This document shows positions 30,351-39,564 of a stretch of DNA of 44,852 bases, one piece after another. The stretch is from a virus. The translations under genes were made by a program, and so were the position numbers. The stretch is from IMG/VR virus record IMGVR_UViG_3300009537_000035, positions 1 to 44,852 of that record. One strand, given 5' to 3'. How positions within the stretch are numbered: the stretch's first letter is position 1; each line of letters opens with the position of its first letter. The notes beneath the pieces are model-generated. The model saw nothing but the letters and a program-made list of their open reading frames with translations, was not told the origin of the DNA and did no database searches.

Positions 30351-32023
30351 TAAACAGCGTTACCATTTGGGTCAAACAAAGATACATCCTTTTGTTGATA
30401 ATACGGTTTAATCATTTCATTGAGTTTAGCTGAAAGCTCCTCAAATGATTTTTTCATAAATTGTTCCTGAGTAATTTCATTCACTAACTGCAAAACTAAT
30501 TGATAGGCGTAAATTGACTTAGTGTAAATCTCATTTGATACCGCACCGCTTAATTTCAATTGAGTTTTTTCCTCCATATTGTAAACTGAAAGTAAATCCC
30601 AGTACATGATCAAATCCATGATTTTTTCACTTAATATGTTTCCGGCATACCTTTTCTTTGTAAGCTGTCTTACTGCCTCAGAAATAAACATTGTTGGTGC
30701 TTTCTTTTCTGTAAGGGTTGTAATCTCATTAATCAGGTCAATTTCTGACTTAATTCTGAAATCTGAGGGCTTGATAACAAAAACTTCTGTTTCCTGTGCA
30801 ATGTTTCTATACGCCTCAATTATCTCCAGTGACGGGGTCATGAGATTATCAAAATAGTAATTTCCTATTTTGTTAAGCATTGCAAAAAGTTCCTCCCGGT
30901 CAATATCCTTTGCAACTCCACTTTGAGAAACATCCATGTTATTCAAATGCAACTCTTTTTCTGCAAGCTCAATGAGTTTTTCCCAACTTTCACCTGAGTA
31001 CTTCAATACATTTACATCCGGTGAAATAAAGCGAAGTGAAGGGATTGAAAAATTATCCTTACTTTCTGACAAAGCAGCTGGAAGTTTTCGAACATAAACA
31101 CCAAACGGACTTTTTGAAATTACTTTTGTGGTACCCTTACAAACTCCACAGGTTTCCTTTGTGGTCTTATCTTTACCTCCATAACATGAAGGATTTGTAC
31201 AATCTGTTGCAAGTTCCTCCCGGTATGGAAACCCTGATGTGACCATTATAGCTTGCCAGTCTGAAAATTGCCTGATTGCCTCGTTTCCAAAAGCCAAATA
31301 GGGACTAAAGAAACTATCAAAATAACCGTTAGCGTTAATGTTTCCACCCAATACTAAACAGGGAGTTATACCAAGGTTATGAGAGTAAACAATCTCAATA
31401 GCGTAATCAGATTTAGAAACCTGAATAAATTTATAAAAGTTTTCCCTGTCAAAAGCCCAGTAAACTTCTCCCTCATATTCTTTACCGTCCAAAATATAAT
31501 AATTATGCTCCTCACTCTCGAAACAACAATAATCTGAATCGATGTACATAATATCATCACATTCCACAAGTATTGGTTTTACATCAACCTTTATAGAACC
31601 GTCTTTTAAACCTTCACCAGACGGGTACCATACAAGTAATCCGTTTGGGTCCTCTATCATTCTTTTCAAAACATTCGTTTCCATATAGGACTTGAATGTT
31701 AGGTTATCAAACTCCTGACTAGCCAAATATTCTTTTAACTGATCATTGCACTGGATTGAATAATTGATACTGTTAAAAATCCTGTAAAGATTATCCAAAG
31801 CTCTATTCATTGACCCGTAGGTTATAGCCTCATAATTATCCAGTCTGTATTTATATATTTCCTCCTCCTCATTTGGCCTCCTACTGAGTAATAAATCAGT
31901 TGGCGGTAACATCCTTGAATGTACCGCCATTTCTCTAAATACTTTCTCCCAGTTCTCGCTGTTGTGAGGTTTTGGATTTAAAATAATATACTTTAAAAGT
32001 TCCTCTATTGTTTTGAATCGCAT
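30350..32023 (-). CDS. Portal protein
   Basis: A 557-aa protein of portal length, immediately before MuF, with the typical helical C-terminal half (HLNNMDVSQSGVAKDIDREE, YYFDNLMTPSLEIIEAYRNI). The N-terminal region has LDNLYRIFNSINYSIQ. A four-Cys motif at 275-295 (C-x4-C-x11-C-x2-C, ending TCGVCKGT) suggests a zinc knuckle inserted in the portal. The portal forms the ring through which DNA enters and leaves the head. Confidence 0.78.
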   Translation of the reverse strand: MRFKTIEELLKYIILNPKPHNSENWEKVFREMAVHSRMLPPTDLLLSRRPNEEEEIYKYRLDNYEAITYGSMNRALDNLYRIFNSINYSIQCNDQLKEYLASQEFDNLTFKSYMETNVLKRMIEDPNGLLVWYPSGEGLKDGSIKVDVKPILVECDDIMYIDSDYCCFESEEHNYYILDGKEYEGEVYWAFDRENFYKFIQVSKSDYAIEIVYSHNLGITPCLVLGGNINANGYFDSFFSPYLAFGNEAIRQFSDWQAIMVTSGFPYREELATDCTNPSCYGGKDKTTKETCGVCKGTTKVISKSPFGVYVRKLPAALSESKDNFSIPSLRFISPDVNVLKYSGESWEKLIELAEKELHLNNMDVSQSGVAKDIDREELFAMLNKIGNYYFDNLMTPSLEIIEAYRNIAQETEVFVIKPSDFRIKSEIDLINEITTLTEKKAPTMFISEAVRQLTKKRYAGNILSEKIMDLIMYWDLLSVYNMEEKTQLKLSGAVSNEIYTKSIYAYQLVLQLVNEITQEQFMKKSFEELSAKLNEMIKPYYQQKDVSLFDPNGNAV

Positions 32024-32034
32024 AATATTTTGTA

Positions 32035-32511
32035 TTAAATTTTCTCAGCTATAATCATAAAAGAGTGGTTAAAATCTACACCTGAAACCATAACATTTTT
32101 CATTCCATTTTCATTTAAAAAATCCCTCAATACTTCGGGTACCATAACATGTTTATGTTTTCTATTATTCCAAGGTCTCCAGTATTTTTGTGAATAGTCA
32201 GGCAAATATAAGAATAAAATTCCACCTGATTTTATTAATGAAATCCACTCACTCAAAGTTTCTACCCAACTATCACAATGCTCCAAACAATGACTTGAAA
32301 AAACATAATCCTGAGTTTCTTTACCGGGTAACATGTCACCTATTTCAATGCCTTTTGCAAGTGGGAGTTTCCACTCAGGACGGGAATAACCAATATCAAC
32401 ACCAATACCTTTACATACTTTTATTGCAAATGGAAAAGCAAATTTTGAAGCCCAGCCCTGAGACTCCCATTCAGGATATTTTTCACCTTCAAACTCAATA
32501 AATTTTAACAT
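32035..32511 (-). CDS. SAM-dependent methyltransferase
   Basis: A 158-aa class I methyltransferase: motif I GIGVDIG (35-41), a motif III-like DYVFSSHCLEHCDSWVETLS, and a strand IV/V segment SGGILFLYLPD. It is short, near the minimal Methyltransf_11 domain. It overlaps the three-domain glycosyltransferase by 7 nt, so it may methylate the sugar those enzymes add. That is inference. Confidence 0.75.
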   Translation of the reverse strand: MLKFIEFEGEKYPEWESQGWASKFAFPFAIKVCKGIGVDIGYSRPEWKLPLAKGIEIGDMLPGKETQDYVFSSHCLEHCDSWVETLSEWISLIKSGGILFLYLPDYSQKYWRPWNNRKHKHVMVPEVLRDFLNENGMKNVMVSGVDFNHSFMIIAEKI

Positions 32512-34547
32512 AATTCAACAGTCTTTATTTTTAAATATTCTGTAGGATTTACGGCCTCATCTTTTCCTAGGGAGGAGTGCAAACCGTTTTCTCCGAAATG
32601 CTGGACAAAACTTGTTTTAGTCACAATAAATGTTTTCAATATTTCACAAACTTTCCAGTCCCATGATGTATGTGTTTTTATTTTATTTATTGAACCTAAA
32701 ATGATTTTAACCATTTCTTTACTGAGTAACATGGAAGCACCCGGACAATGCCCGGTAAAAACAACCTCGTCATTTTCGCTTATTTGTTTTGACTTCACTA
32801 AATTATTTGATCGATACAATGAAACTGGCAAATTATATTTCTCAAAATAATATATTAAAACATCGATAAAATTTGAATCATGGAAACAATCATTATCCGT
32901 TAAATACATAAAATTTTTATCCTTTTTAATAAAATCATTCATTTGAACAACCCTCTGTTTTTCGATACCAATTTTATCAATTTCATCATTGTAAATATTT
33001 AATGTCGCGCCCTGTTTTGTTTTCTCAATTTGATCGATGCAAATTTTTGTTATTTCCGGTCTTTTGAATGTTGTTACATAAATATCAATATCCGAGCTAC
33101 TTATTTTTTTCTCAATTACAATTTTTTTTTTAAAATCAACCTCGCTAAAAGAATTGATCTTAATCATTTTTGGATAGTTAAACCCTGTAGTTGTATCAAT
33201 GTAATAAAATGCCTCACAATTCTTTAAAGTGAACTCATTTAAACACGCAATAATAGGACTGGTATTATATCCTATAATATATTTACATTTCGTGCTTAAA
33301 ATACCAATTTCTAACGTGGATAAATTATGATCTCTTGTACATGGAAAACCCTCAATTCTATCGGTTGTAATAATTCTATGTGAATCTCTATGTTTATTGA
33401 CAAAATTTAAAATATCCAGTTTATTGTATGCAGCTTGTCCCGACATTGCACGACTATTAATTACTAAAATATCATACTCAAATTTATTTGAATCTATAAT
33501 ATTTTCATGTTCAAATTTCCAATCTTTCTGAATAGGATTTTGAACACCTATTTTCTTAGAAAGCATTTCAAAATAATGGTAATAAAATTCATTTAAAATC
33601 TCTCTGTTTGCATGAGTATAATAAAACCTATTGTCTCCTATCCAGCAGTCAATAGATATGCCTTTCCTGACACTTAATTCTGATAAAATTATTCTCCCTG
33701 CATATTTCCCGATGTGTTTCTCCAGTTCATAGAAATTTGACAATTTTGAATTGATATAAAACCAAAAAATATAATTTGGGTATAACTCGCAAAGTCTCCT
33801 TAGATATTGAATGAAAAAAATACCGTCACCTAATCTCATAGCGTTATGAAAATAAAACGTTTTTGTTTCTTGTATAGGTTTAGGTGTATTCATACCAAAG
33901 TTTTCTAATTTCCTTTTATTTAACGTTTCTGTGTCTTTACCCCAATTGTTATTTTTCCGAGCTGTTTCATCCATGTTGCCAGCATAACCAATATGCTCAT
34001 GTTTTATGATAACCTGATTAAAATATTTCTGTTTACCCCTCATTCTTGCAACCTCCATAAACTCTACATCACACATCAAAGTTTCATAAATCGGATTATA
34101 CAAATATCTGTCACGTTCAAAATATTTCTTTCCGCAAATTACAAGGGTGTTAAGATTTGAACCTTGTAATCCGTCATTAAACCACAAAACACCGTCCGTA
34201 TCAGGATAGTGTTTTTTCATGTTGTCACGAATGATTTGATCGTAACCTTTTACTTTGGGTACCATGTCATCTGATGCCAGTAACACAATATCCCATTCCT
34301 TATATTTGTCTAAGTCCCTGTTAATAGCATGAATCTTATTTTTTGATACACCGAAAGTAAAGTTTAAATTTTTGTAGGTCTGTAGTTTCTCAATAGCCCT
34401 CAAATTATTCATTTGATCATCATCTTTGTCGAGTGTAATCTCAAACAACATCATATCAATATCACTCGCTAAAGAATAATATAAATCGAGTACTTTAAAA
34501 AATTTGTCTTTTCTCCCTCTAGTGGGAAATTTTACCAATATTCTCAT
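32505..34547 (-). CDS. Three-domain glycosyltransferase
   Basis: A 680-aa protein. Residues 1-220 resemble a GT-A enzyme (KFPTRGRKDKFF, then ASDDMVPKVKGYD and the acidic DVEFMEVARM). Residues about 225-480 resemble a GT-B-type domain (FHNAMRLGDGIFFIQYLRRL, a GDGI motif). Residues about 490-680 resemble a GT2-like domain (DIYVTTFKRPEI, a DND metal motif, GHCPGASMLLSK). Multi-domain sugar transferases are rare in small phage genomes. Possible targets are virion proteins, modified DNA or host polysaccharide. It overlaps both neighbours by 4-7 nt. Confidence 0.7.
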   Translation of the reverse strand: MRILVKFPTRGRKDKFFKVLDLYYSLASDIDMMLFEITLDKDDDQMNNLRAIEKLQTYKNLNFTFGVSKNKIHAINRDLDKYKEWDIVLLASDDMVPKVKGYDQIIRDNMKKHYPDTDGVLWFNDGLQGSNLNTLVICGKKYFERDRYLYNPIYETLMCDVEFMEVARMRGKQKYFNQVIIKHEHIGYAGNMDETARKNNNWGKDTETLNKRKLENFGMNTPKPIQETKTFYFHNAMRLGDGIFFIQYLRRLCELYPNYIFWFYINSKLSNFYELEKHIGKYAGRIILSELSVRKGISIDCWIGDNRFYYTHANREILNEFYYHYFEMLSKKIGVQNPIQKDWKFEHENIIDSNKFEYDILVINSRAMSGQAAYNKLDILNFVNKHRDSHRIITTDRIEGFPCTRDHNLSTLEIGILSTKCKYIIGYNTSPIIACLNEFTLKNCEAFYYIDTTTGFNYPKMIKINSFSEVDFKKKIVIEKKISSSDIDIYVTTFKRPEITKICIDQIEKTKQGATLNIYNDEIDKIGIEKQRVVQMNDFIKKDKNFMYLTDNDCFHDSNFIDVLIYYFEKYNLPVSLYRSNNLVKSKQISENDEVVFTGHCPGASMLLSKEMVKIILGSINKIKTHTSWDWKVCEILKTFIVTKTSFVQHFGENGLHSSLGKDEAVNPTEYLKIKTVELC

Positions 34548-35446
34548 TTACGCTCTGCAATTACTTTTTCCTTATCAATATGATAATATCTGTCAGGAAC
34601 TTTCTCAGTTACACAATAAGCATTAACCAAGGTATTATAAAATTTTACCAGTACTGGATTTGTTTTTGCACCTCCGTTTGTAATCAACCAATAGTTTGAC
34701 ATCATCAATGAATTATTCACTCCAGTATTTAGGAAATGAATAAACACAGGTCTCCAAGGTATTTCATGAGGTTCAAAATTATTTAATCTCATTGACACAT
34801 TAAAACAAAACTCATCCGCATAACCCCATTTCTTTTTTTGTTTCGGTGCATTGTCATTTTCGTAAATCTCCAAAGCAGTTGTAAAAATCTTTTCCGCTAT
34901 TTCTGACCTCTCCCAATACATCAAAGTTGTGTTGGTTTGAATTAACCTGTCTGTTATGTCAAAATAGCTTAAAATTTCATCGATGTTACCCCAAAAGATA
35001 TAATTATTAGCTCCAATAGTTTTCCTCTGTAAAACGTCATAATAACAATTATTCTGAACTGTGAATTTAATTCCCTCCAGCTCTCCAAATAACCAGCTTA
35101 CTTTACGTTTTGGAATCCACAAACTATCTGCGTCAATAAACAGGGTTTTGTTGAACGGACTCAGCCAATATAATTCTGTTTTTGCCTTGAAATGGTGAGG
35201 CTCTCCGTTATGAGTAATACACTCCTTAGGAATGTCAATAATGTAATCAAAAAACCCCTTATGCAAATCACTTAAATTTGATAGGGTCTCAGGTTCACAA
35301 ACTAAAGCAATCTGACATAAACGGTCATTGGCCTTTAAACTCATAGCGAGATTAAAGGCCAATTTACCGTAATGTGAATTTCCGGTTGCAAGTATCAGGA
35401 CACCCCTGTCATTCTTAACTTCCGTAATATCCATAACAGTTAACAT
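34544..35446 (-). CDS. GT8-like glycosyltransferase
   Basis: A 300-aa protein with the DxD motif FIDADSLW (D105-A-D107) and the GT-A strand GVLILATGNSHYGKLAFNLA. NNCYYDVLQ and the C-terminal HFLNTGVNNS fit the GT8-type fold. It overlaps the 203-aa tail gene by 32 nt and the three-domain transferase by 4 nt. It probably makes the sugar chain together with that gene. No signal peptide is seen, so it acts in the cytoplasm. Confidence 0.7.
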   Translation of the reverse strand: MLTVMDITEVKNDRGVLILATGNSHYGKLAFNLAMSLKANDRLCQIALVCEPETLSNLSDLHKGFFDYIIDIPKECITHNGEPHHFKAKTELYWLSPFNKTLFIDADSLWIPKRKVSWLFGELEGIKFTVQNNCYYDVLQRKTIGANNYIFWGNIDEILSYFDITDRLIQTNTTLMYWERSEIAEKIFTTALEIYENDNAPKQKKKWGYADEFCFNVSMRLNNFEPHEIPWRPVFIHFLNTGVNNSLMMSNYWLITNGGAKTNPVLVKFYNTLVNAYCVTEKVPDRYYHIDKEKVIAERK

Positions 35447-36026
35447 TTACAGAAAATTCCTTCAAGAAATCATTTAAACCTTCCACAACGATAGGCTCAA
35501 CAATGTTTAAATTCTGAAACGTTACAACACCGTCATAAAAACTGGCACCGTCATTTGTGTCCTCAATTACTTCGTCAACCTCAATATCAAAGGTACTTTC
35601 TACCTGATAAAAACGGTCATCGCAAGTAATCCATCCAACCTTCATAAAACGGTGGTTCTGTAAAATTGCATTCCAAAACGTATAATCCTGTAAAGTATCA
35701 GGGTCTGCGTTAAAATCTTGGAATGTTAGGGTTTTTGTTCCTGAGATTATACGCTCAGGGGCGCATGACGAAAGTCTCTTTTTCTGAAAACTTCCCTTTG
35801 GTTTTTGTGCCAGTACTTCTCCTGTAAAAAACAGAATCCCGGCACAAATAGCAGCCTCGATGTTATCAATGTTACTCCAGCCTCCCGGATTTGGGTGAAC
35901 ATAGGTAGGGTCACATTTCATAAACACCACTCGTGAAATACCACCTTTTCTGAAATCAGTATCACACTGATTTGACCAGTCAACTTGCGGTATATTCACA
36001 ACACAGTTAGGATTACAAAATTGCAT
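35415..36026 (-). CDS. Virion protein (possible tail tube)
   Basis: A 203-aa, beta-rich, Cys-containing protein starting MQFCNPNCVVNIPQVDWSN. Size and location among tail genes fit a tail tube or tail-tip protein; no motif proves it. It has its own promoter at 36113-36144 and a leader of about 80 nt, suggesting abundant expression, as for a tube protein. Confidence 0.5.
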   Translation of the reverse strand: MQFCNPNCVVNIPQVDWSNQCDTDFRKGGISRVVFMKCDPTYVHPNPGGWSNIDNIEAAICAGILFFTGEVLAQKPKGSFQKKRLSSCAPERIISGTKTLTFQDFNADPDTLQDYTFWNAILQNHRFMKVGWITCDDRFYQVESTFDIEVDEVIEDTNDGASFYDGVVTFQNLNIVEPIVVEGLNDFLKEFSVNVNCYGYYGS

Positions 36027-36062
36027 AAAAATAAGATTTAATGATTAATAACCCTCATTTGG

Positions 36063-36080
36063 TGAGGTCTCCACGCTGGC
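36063..36080 (-). promoter_or_regulatory. GC-rich leader element, 203-aa gene copy
   Basis: Minus strand GCCAGCGTGGAGACCTCA, followed by CCAAATGAGGG, about 37 nt before the start. CCTCA-CCAAA-TGAGG forms a hairpin. Related copies are at 363, 11741, 24682 and 44292. It is also spanned by a 17-codon frame starting MWHKLTASV. Confidence 0.4.
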
Positions 36081-36112
36081 GGTGAGCTTGTGCCACATAT
36101 GAAATGAATGCT

Positions 36113-36144
36113 CAAATATACACTGATTTTTGAATAAAGCCAAA
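36113..36144 (-). promoter_or_regulatory. Bacteroidota-type promoter before the 203-aa gene
   Basis: Minus strand TTTG (36144-36141), 20-nt spacer, TATATTTG (36120-36113). The box ends just before the gap after the 332-aa gene. The predicted transcription start is near 36107. Confidence 0.65.
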
Positions 36145-37143
36145 TTAAGTTAAACAATTAATATCAAAGTCATCGATTTTTGCCTTGAAAACAATTTCCA
36201 AAATCCATGACATACCCTCATCAAAATTCTTTGTCACTGACTCAGGATTTTTTAAGTAAATTTCGTTTGTTGTCTGAGTTTGTCCCTGCCACATTTCGAA
36301 CCTCAATAATGCTCCAGCACAAATCAAAGCAAATTTCTCAGCAATGTCCGGGGATATTTTCTCAGTCCTCATCAAATAGTTAGGTACCTTCTTTGTTTTT
36401 GTCAACGTTCCATTTGTAAAAGTCGTTTCAATATCAAAAGCATTTGCCATAAAATTACCAGCAATACGAATCTGATTGAAATAGTCCATAGCAAACCCTG
36501 AATAATTTGCAGGGGTCTGATACCAAAACCCGTCAACATCCTCCTGAGTCATTTCCGATGTAATTAAAATTGTTTGCTCATCACATTGCACCTGACAGTA
36601 TTGATATGAGAAATAATCATAGGTTGTATCTGTATCATCCTTTACGATCAAATGAATGACAAAACTATCATAGTTCATAAAGAATGATGTGTTAATATTT
36701 ATCCACTCTCTAAACTCACTATAATCGCAATCCCAACCAACACCATAATTATCTGCAAAATTTTGAATACCTGACATTAATACGTTTCCGTCCAAGTCCT
36801 CAATGATAATATCAAAGCCCCATTGACCGCCAGTGTTCCAACCCATAGGATTACCTGTTAATACTCCAAATACCTCAAATTGATATTGCAAGTATAAAAT
36901 ATCTCCCGGCACAAACTTATTGCAATAGCTCTCATCATTTGAACATAGAATACGTCCGGGAGTTACTCCTCTTACTGGGTCATTGGTATAGTACCCAATA
37001 GGGCAGTCAGTGGGAATACATGGAACCTCAGGAATCTCAGGGATTTCCTTGCCACATTCTTTTACATAAAAGCTCCTCATGGCTGCATATTGCATCCCAA
37101 ATTCCCTTGTAGTTTCTAGCTCTACCGTACAATTTTTTATCAT
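36145..37143 (-). CDS. Tail protein of unknown type
   Basis: A 332-aa protein starting MIKNCTVELETTREFGMQYA, beta-rich and with a Pro/Cys segment (IPEIPEVPCIPTDCPIGYYT). The position between other tail proteins suggests tail tip or baseplate. It overlaps the 807-aa gene by 4 nt. No family recognised. Confidence 0.5.
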   Translation of the reverse strand: MIKNCTVELETTREFGMQYAAMRSFYVKECGKEIPEIPEVPCIPTDCPIGYYTNDPVRGVTPGRILCSNDESYCNKFVPGDILYLQYQFEVFGVLTGNPMGWNTGGQWGFDIIIEDLDGNVLMSGIQNFADNYGVGWDCDYSEFREWININTSFFMNYDSFVIHLIVKDDTDTTYDYFSYQYCQVQCDEQTILITSEMTQEDVDGFWYQTPANYSGFAMDYFNQIRIAGNFMANAFDIETTFTNGTLTKTKKVPNYLMRTEKISPDIAEKFALICAGALLRFEMWQGQTQTTNEIYLKNPESVTKNFDEGMSWILEIVFKAKIDDFDINCLT

Positions 37144-39563
37144 AACACTATTGTAAAAGATTTCACAAAATTAATTTCATATTTCTTCAATCCCAAAGTA
37201 TGCTCAATAAAAATTTTCATTGTGTATGCTTTAAACTCAGGGTCTGAATTACTCTCAACAAAATCCGCTAAGTCAAAAGTTGAGCTGGTACCCGATTCTG
37301 TTACAAATTGTCCATATGAATTTTGAACAAATGTATTATCCATTGAATAAATAAACATTCTCCACAACCCTCCTGACATTCCCACAACATCAACAGTAAA
37401 ACTATTTACATCTGCTGTTATTGTCACATCGGTTATAGGGGAACCAGCACCAAAATAATCCTCAAAGAAAGCCCAACTAATAACCTTGTATTGCCCTACT
37501 GGTAAATTTGAATTTATACAATCCCCTGCAACTGGAGGACAATAATAATTATTCGGGTCTCCCGGACATGGTACCGCATTATAAGCAAAATCCTCATCTG
37601 AGCTTAATATTTCCGGGTCTGTCTTTTGAGTAATATCTCCAGTACTTACAAAATCATCATATTCGTACTGTTGAGCTACTGAATAAGCTGGTTTCAACAC
37701 TCCAAATAAATGTTTGATCGTATGAGATAATGCCAAATTTGCCTGTATTGCTGCTGTTACTATAACATCTGTTTCACAACATATGGAACCACTTGCACAA
37801 TACTGAGCAATATCCTCCGGGTCGATTCTTGTCTGAGCGTAATCATCACCAAGCATATAAATAGGCATTACACTTGCATTTTGAAACGGTTTGACAACAA
37901 TTGTCTGATTTAATTTTAAAGTCTCCTGAGTTAAAATACAGGGAGCCGGGTAAACTAAAACGATATTCCATGAAACCCTGCATTGTCTATTTGTCATATC
38001 CATTGTACCTGTGGGAGCTGGTAACAACAAACCATTTGCATAAGACTCTAAACATGGGAGATTTGACTCATGTCTCAATCTAAATTCACATTCAAATTTC
38101 AATCCCTTATCATACCCTGAACCAAAATAGTCCATTGTTCCTCCTGTGGGTAGGTTAAAATTTACGCCTGTAGTCTTTTGGAATATACGTCTCTCAAAAA
38201 CATCATAATTATTGTCAGGGTTTGAACCGTCATATGATTTTAACGTCATTACGGCATAACTTACCAACTCTCTTAGGTCGTTTGATGTTAATGTAATCCC
38301 TAAATTTTCCTGAGCTAAATCAATAAGTAAATCGTTTGAGTAATCAATAATAATTTCTGATTTTATCCTTTGCGCTGGTGCCAAATACTGGGGATTGTTT
38401 CCGAGGTATGTGAAAACATAATCTGAAACTGTTGCAGCAACATTCATTTTACATGCAATACCGTCCACCCAGTCACAAGTTAACTCCTCGGATAAATATG
38501 AGTATTGCTCTGTATCACTTCCATAACCAGTGTCAGAAATCACAACAATAGCAAACATTCTGTACTTTTTATTCGCTACCAAATAGGATTTATCAATTGT
38601 AATTTCAGCCTGATAAATGTCACCTGATAGATTATACAATGATCTCGAAGGTTTACATAATGATTTGTCCAGTGTACCAGTCCCGGCATGATTTACCGCC
38701 CTAACATAACACAGTTCATAATTGGTTTGAAAATCACAAGCATTATTCGTATTGGAAACATTAATAAACCCAAATATTACTTTTTTATCCGCATAGTCTC
38801 CAGCCTGTAGGAAATCCGGTAACGTGAATTTTACTGTTGTATTTTCATATATTGCTAACTGGTTACTGGTAGCAACTCCCTGAACTTCAAATGACCATGT
38901 TGGTAAATCCCAATATTTTTCATCCAGTACTGGGTTCCAAAATTTCAAATTTAAGTCATAATAATACTGCAAATAATCTGCAAGGAATAAATTACTTACT
39001 CCGTCATTATAACCCCAATAGTGATAAATTGTAAATGCTGCATGATGTGAATACTGGTCATAAGCTGAAATTGCAGGGGTCTGTTCGCCCTGCAATAAAT
39101 TCATATCATTAAATGACCTTTTAAGGTACTTATTTTTGTTATCAGGTATTCCATTATTCCAAAATCCCTTCCAGTCAAAATGTGTATGGAATTTCATTTT
39201 GAAAAATATTTTATTATCTTTTCTATAAATCCAAATTTGAGCGTTTAAAATCTGTTGCCAACCTGTACCGAATCCCTCCATAGGAATCCATTCACCTTGA
39301 GGCATAGAGTTTAAAATTTGGTACTGGTACCCATAATTCGGCTCTATGTTGTTAAAATTATTGGTTGTATTTTCCTGAAAGAATGCACAGTTTATTTTTA
39401 TCACTGGCTCATATCCTAAAATACCCTCACAATCCTCATCGGTTGCACTCCAGTAGATTTCTGTTTGATCTCCTATTGTTCCATAATATCTAGTTTGAAC
39501 TGGCAACTCAAAATAAGCTCCCAAATCATCTACTTTCTGATTAGTAACACTTTCATAAATCAT
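37140..39563 (-). CDS. Large tail-tip protein of unknown type
   Basis: An 807-aa protein with many aromatic and Cys residues and Thr/Asn-rich beta segments. Its C-terminus contains a jelly-roll-like stretch (SFTVDVVGMSGGLWRMFIYS). It follows the 590-aa gene by 1 nt. Likely part of the tail tip or host-contact apparatus by position; no domain recognised. Confidence 0.5.
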   Translation of the reverse strand: MIYESVTNQKVDDLGAYFELPVQTRYYGTIGDQTEIYWSATDEDCEGILGYEPVIKINCAFFQENTTNNFNNIEPNYGYQYQILNSMPQGEWIPMEGFGTGWQQILNAQIWIYRKDNKIFFKMKFHTHFDWKGFWNNGIPDNKNKYLKRSFNDMNLLQGEQTPAISAYDQYSHHAAFTIYHYWGYNDGVSNLFLADYLQYYYDLNLKFWNPVLDEKYWDLPTWSFEVQGVATSNQLAIYENTTVKFTLPDFLQAGDYADKKVIFGFINVSNTNNACDFQTNYELCYVRAVNHAGTGTLDKSLCKPSRSLYNLSGDIYQAEITIDKSYLVANKKYRMFAIVVISDTGYGSDTEQYSYLSEELTCDWVDGIACKMNVAATVSDYVFTYLGNNPQYLAPAQRIKSEIIIDYSNDLLIDLAQENLGITLTSNDLRELVSYAVMTLKSYDGSNPDNNYDVFERRIFQKTTGVNFNLPTGGTMDYFGSGYDKGLKFECEFRLRHESNLPCLESYANGLLLPAPTGTMDMTNRQCRVSWNIVLVYPAPCILTQETLKLNQTIVVKPFQNASVMPIYMLGDDYAQTRIDPEDIAQYCASGSICCETDVIVTAAIQANLALSHTIKHLFGVLKPAYSVAQQYEYDDFVSTGDITQKTDPEILSSDEDFAYNAVPCPGDPNNYYCPPVAGDCINSNLPVGQYKVISWAFFEDYFGAGSPITDVTITADVNSFTVDVVGMSGGLWRMFIYSMDNTFVQNSYGQFVTESGTSSTFDLADFVESNSDPEFKAYTMKIFIEHTLGLKKYEINFVKSFTIVL

Positions 39564-39564
39564 A

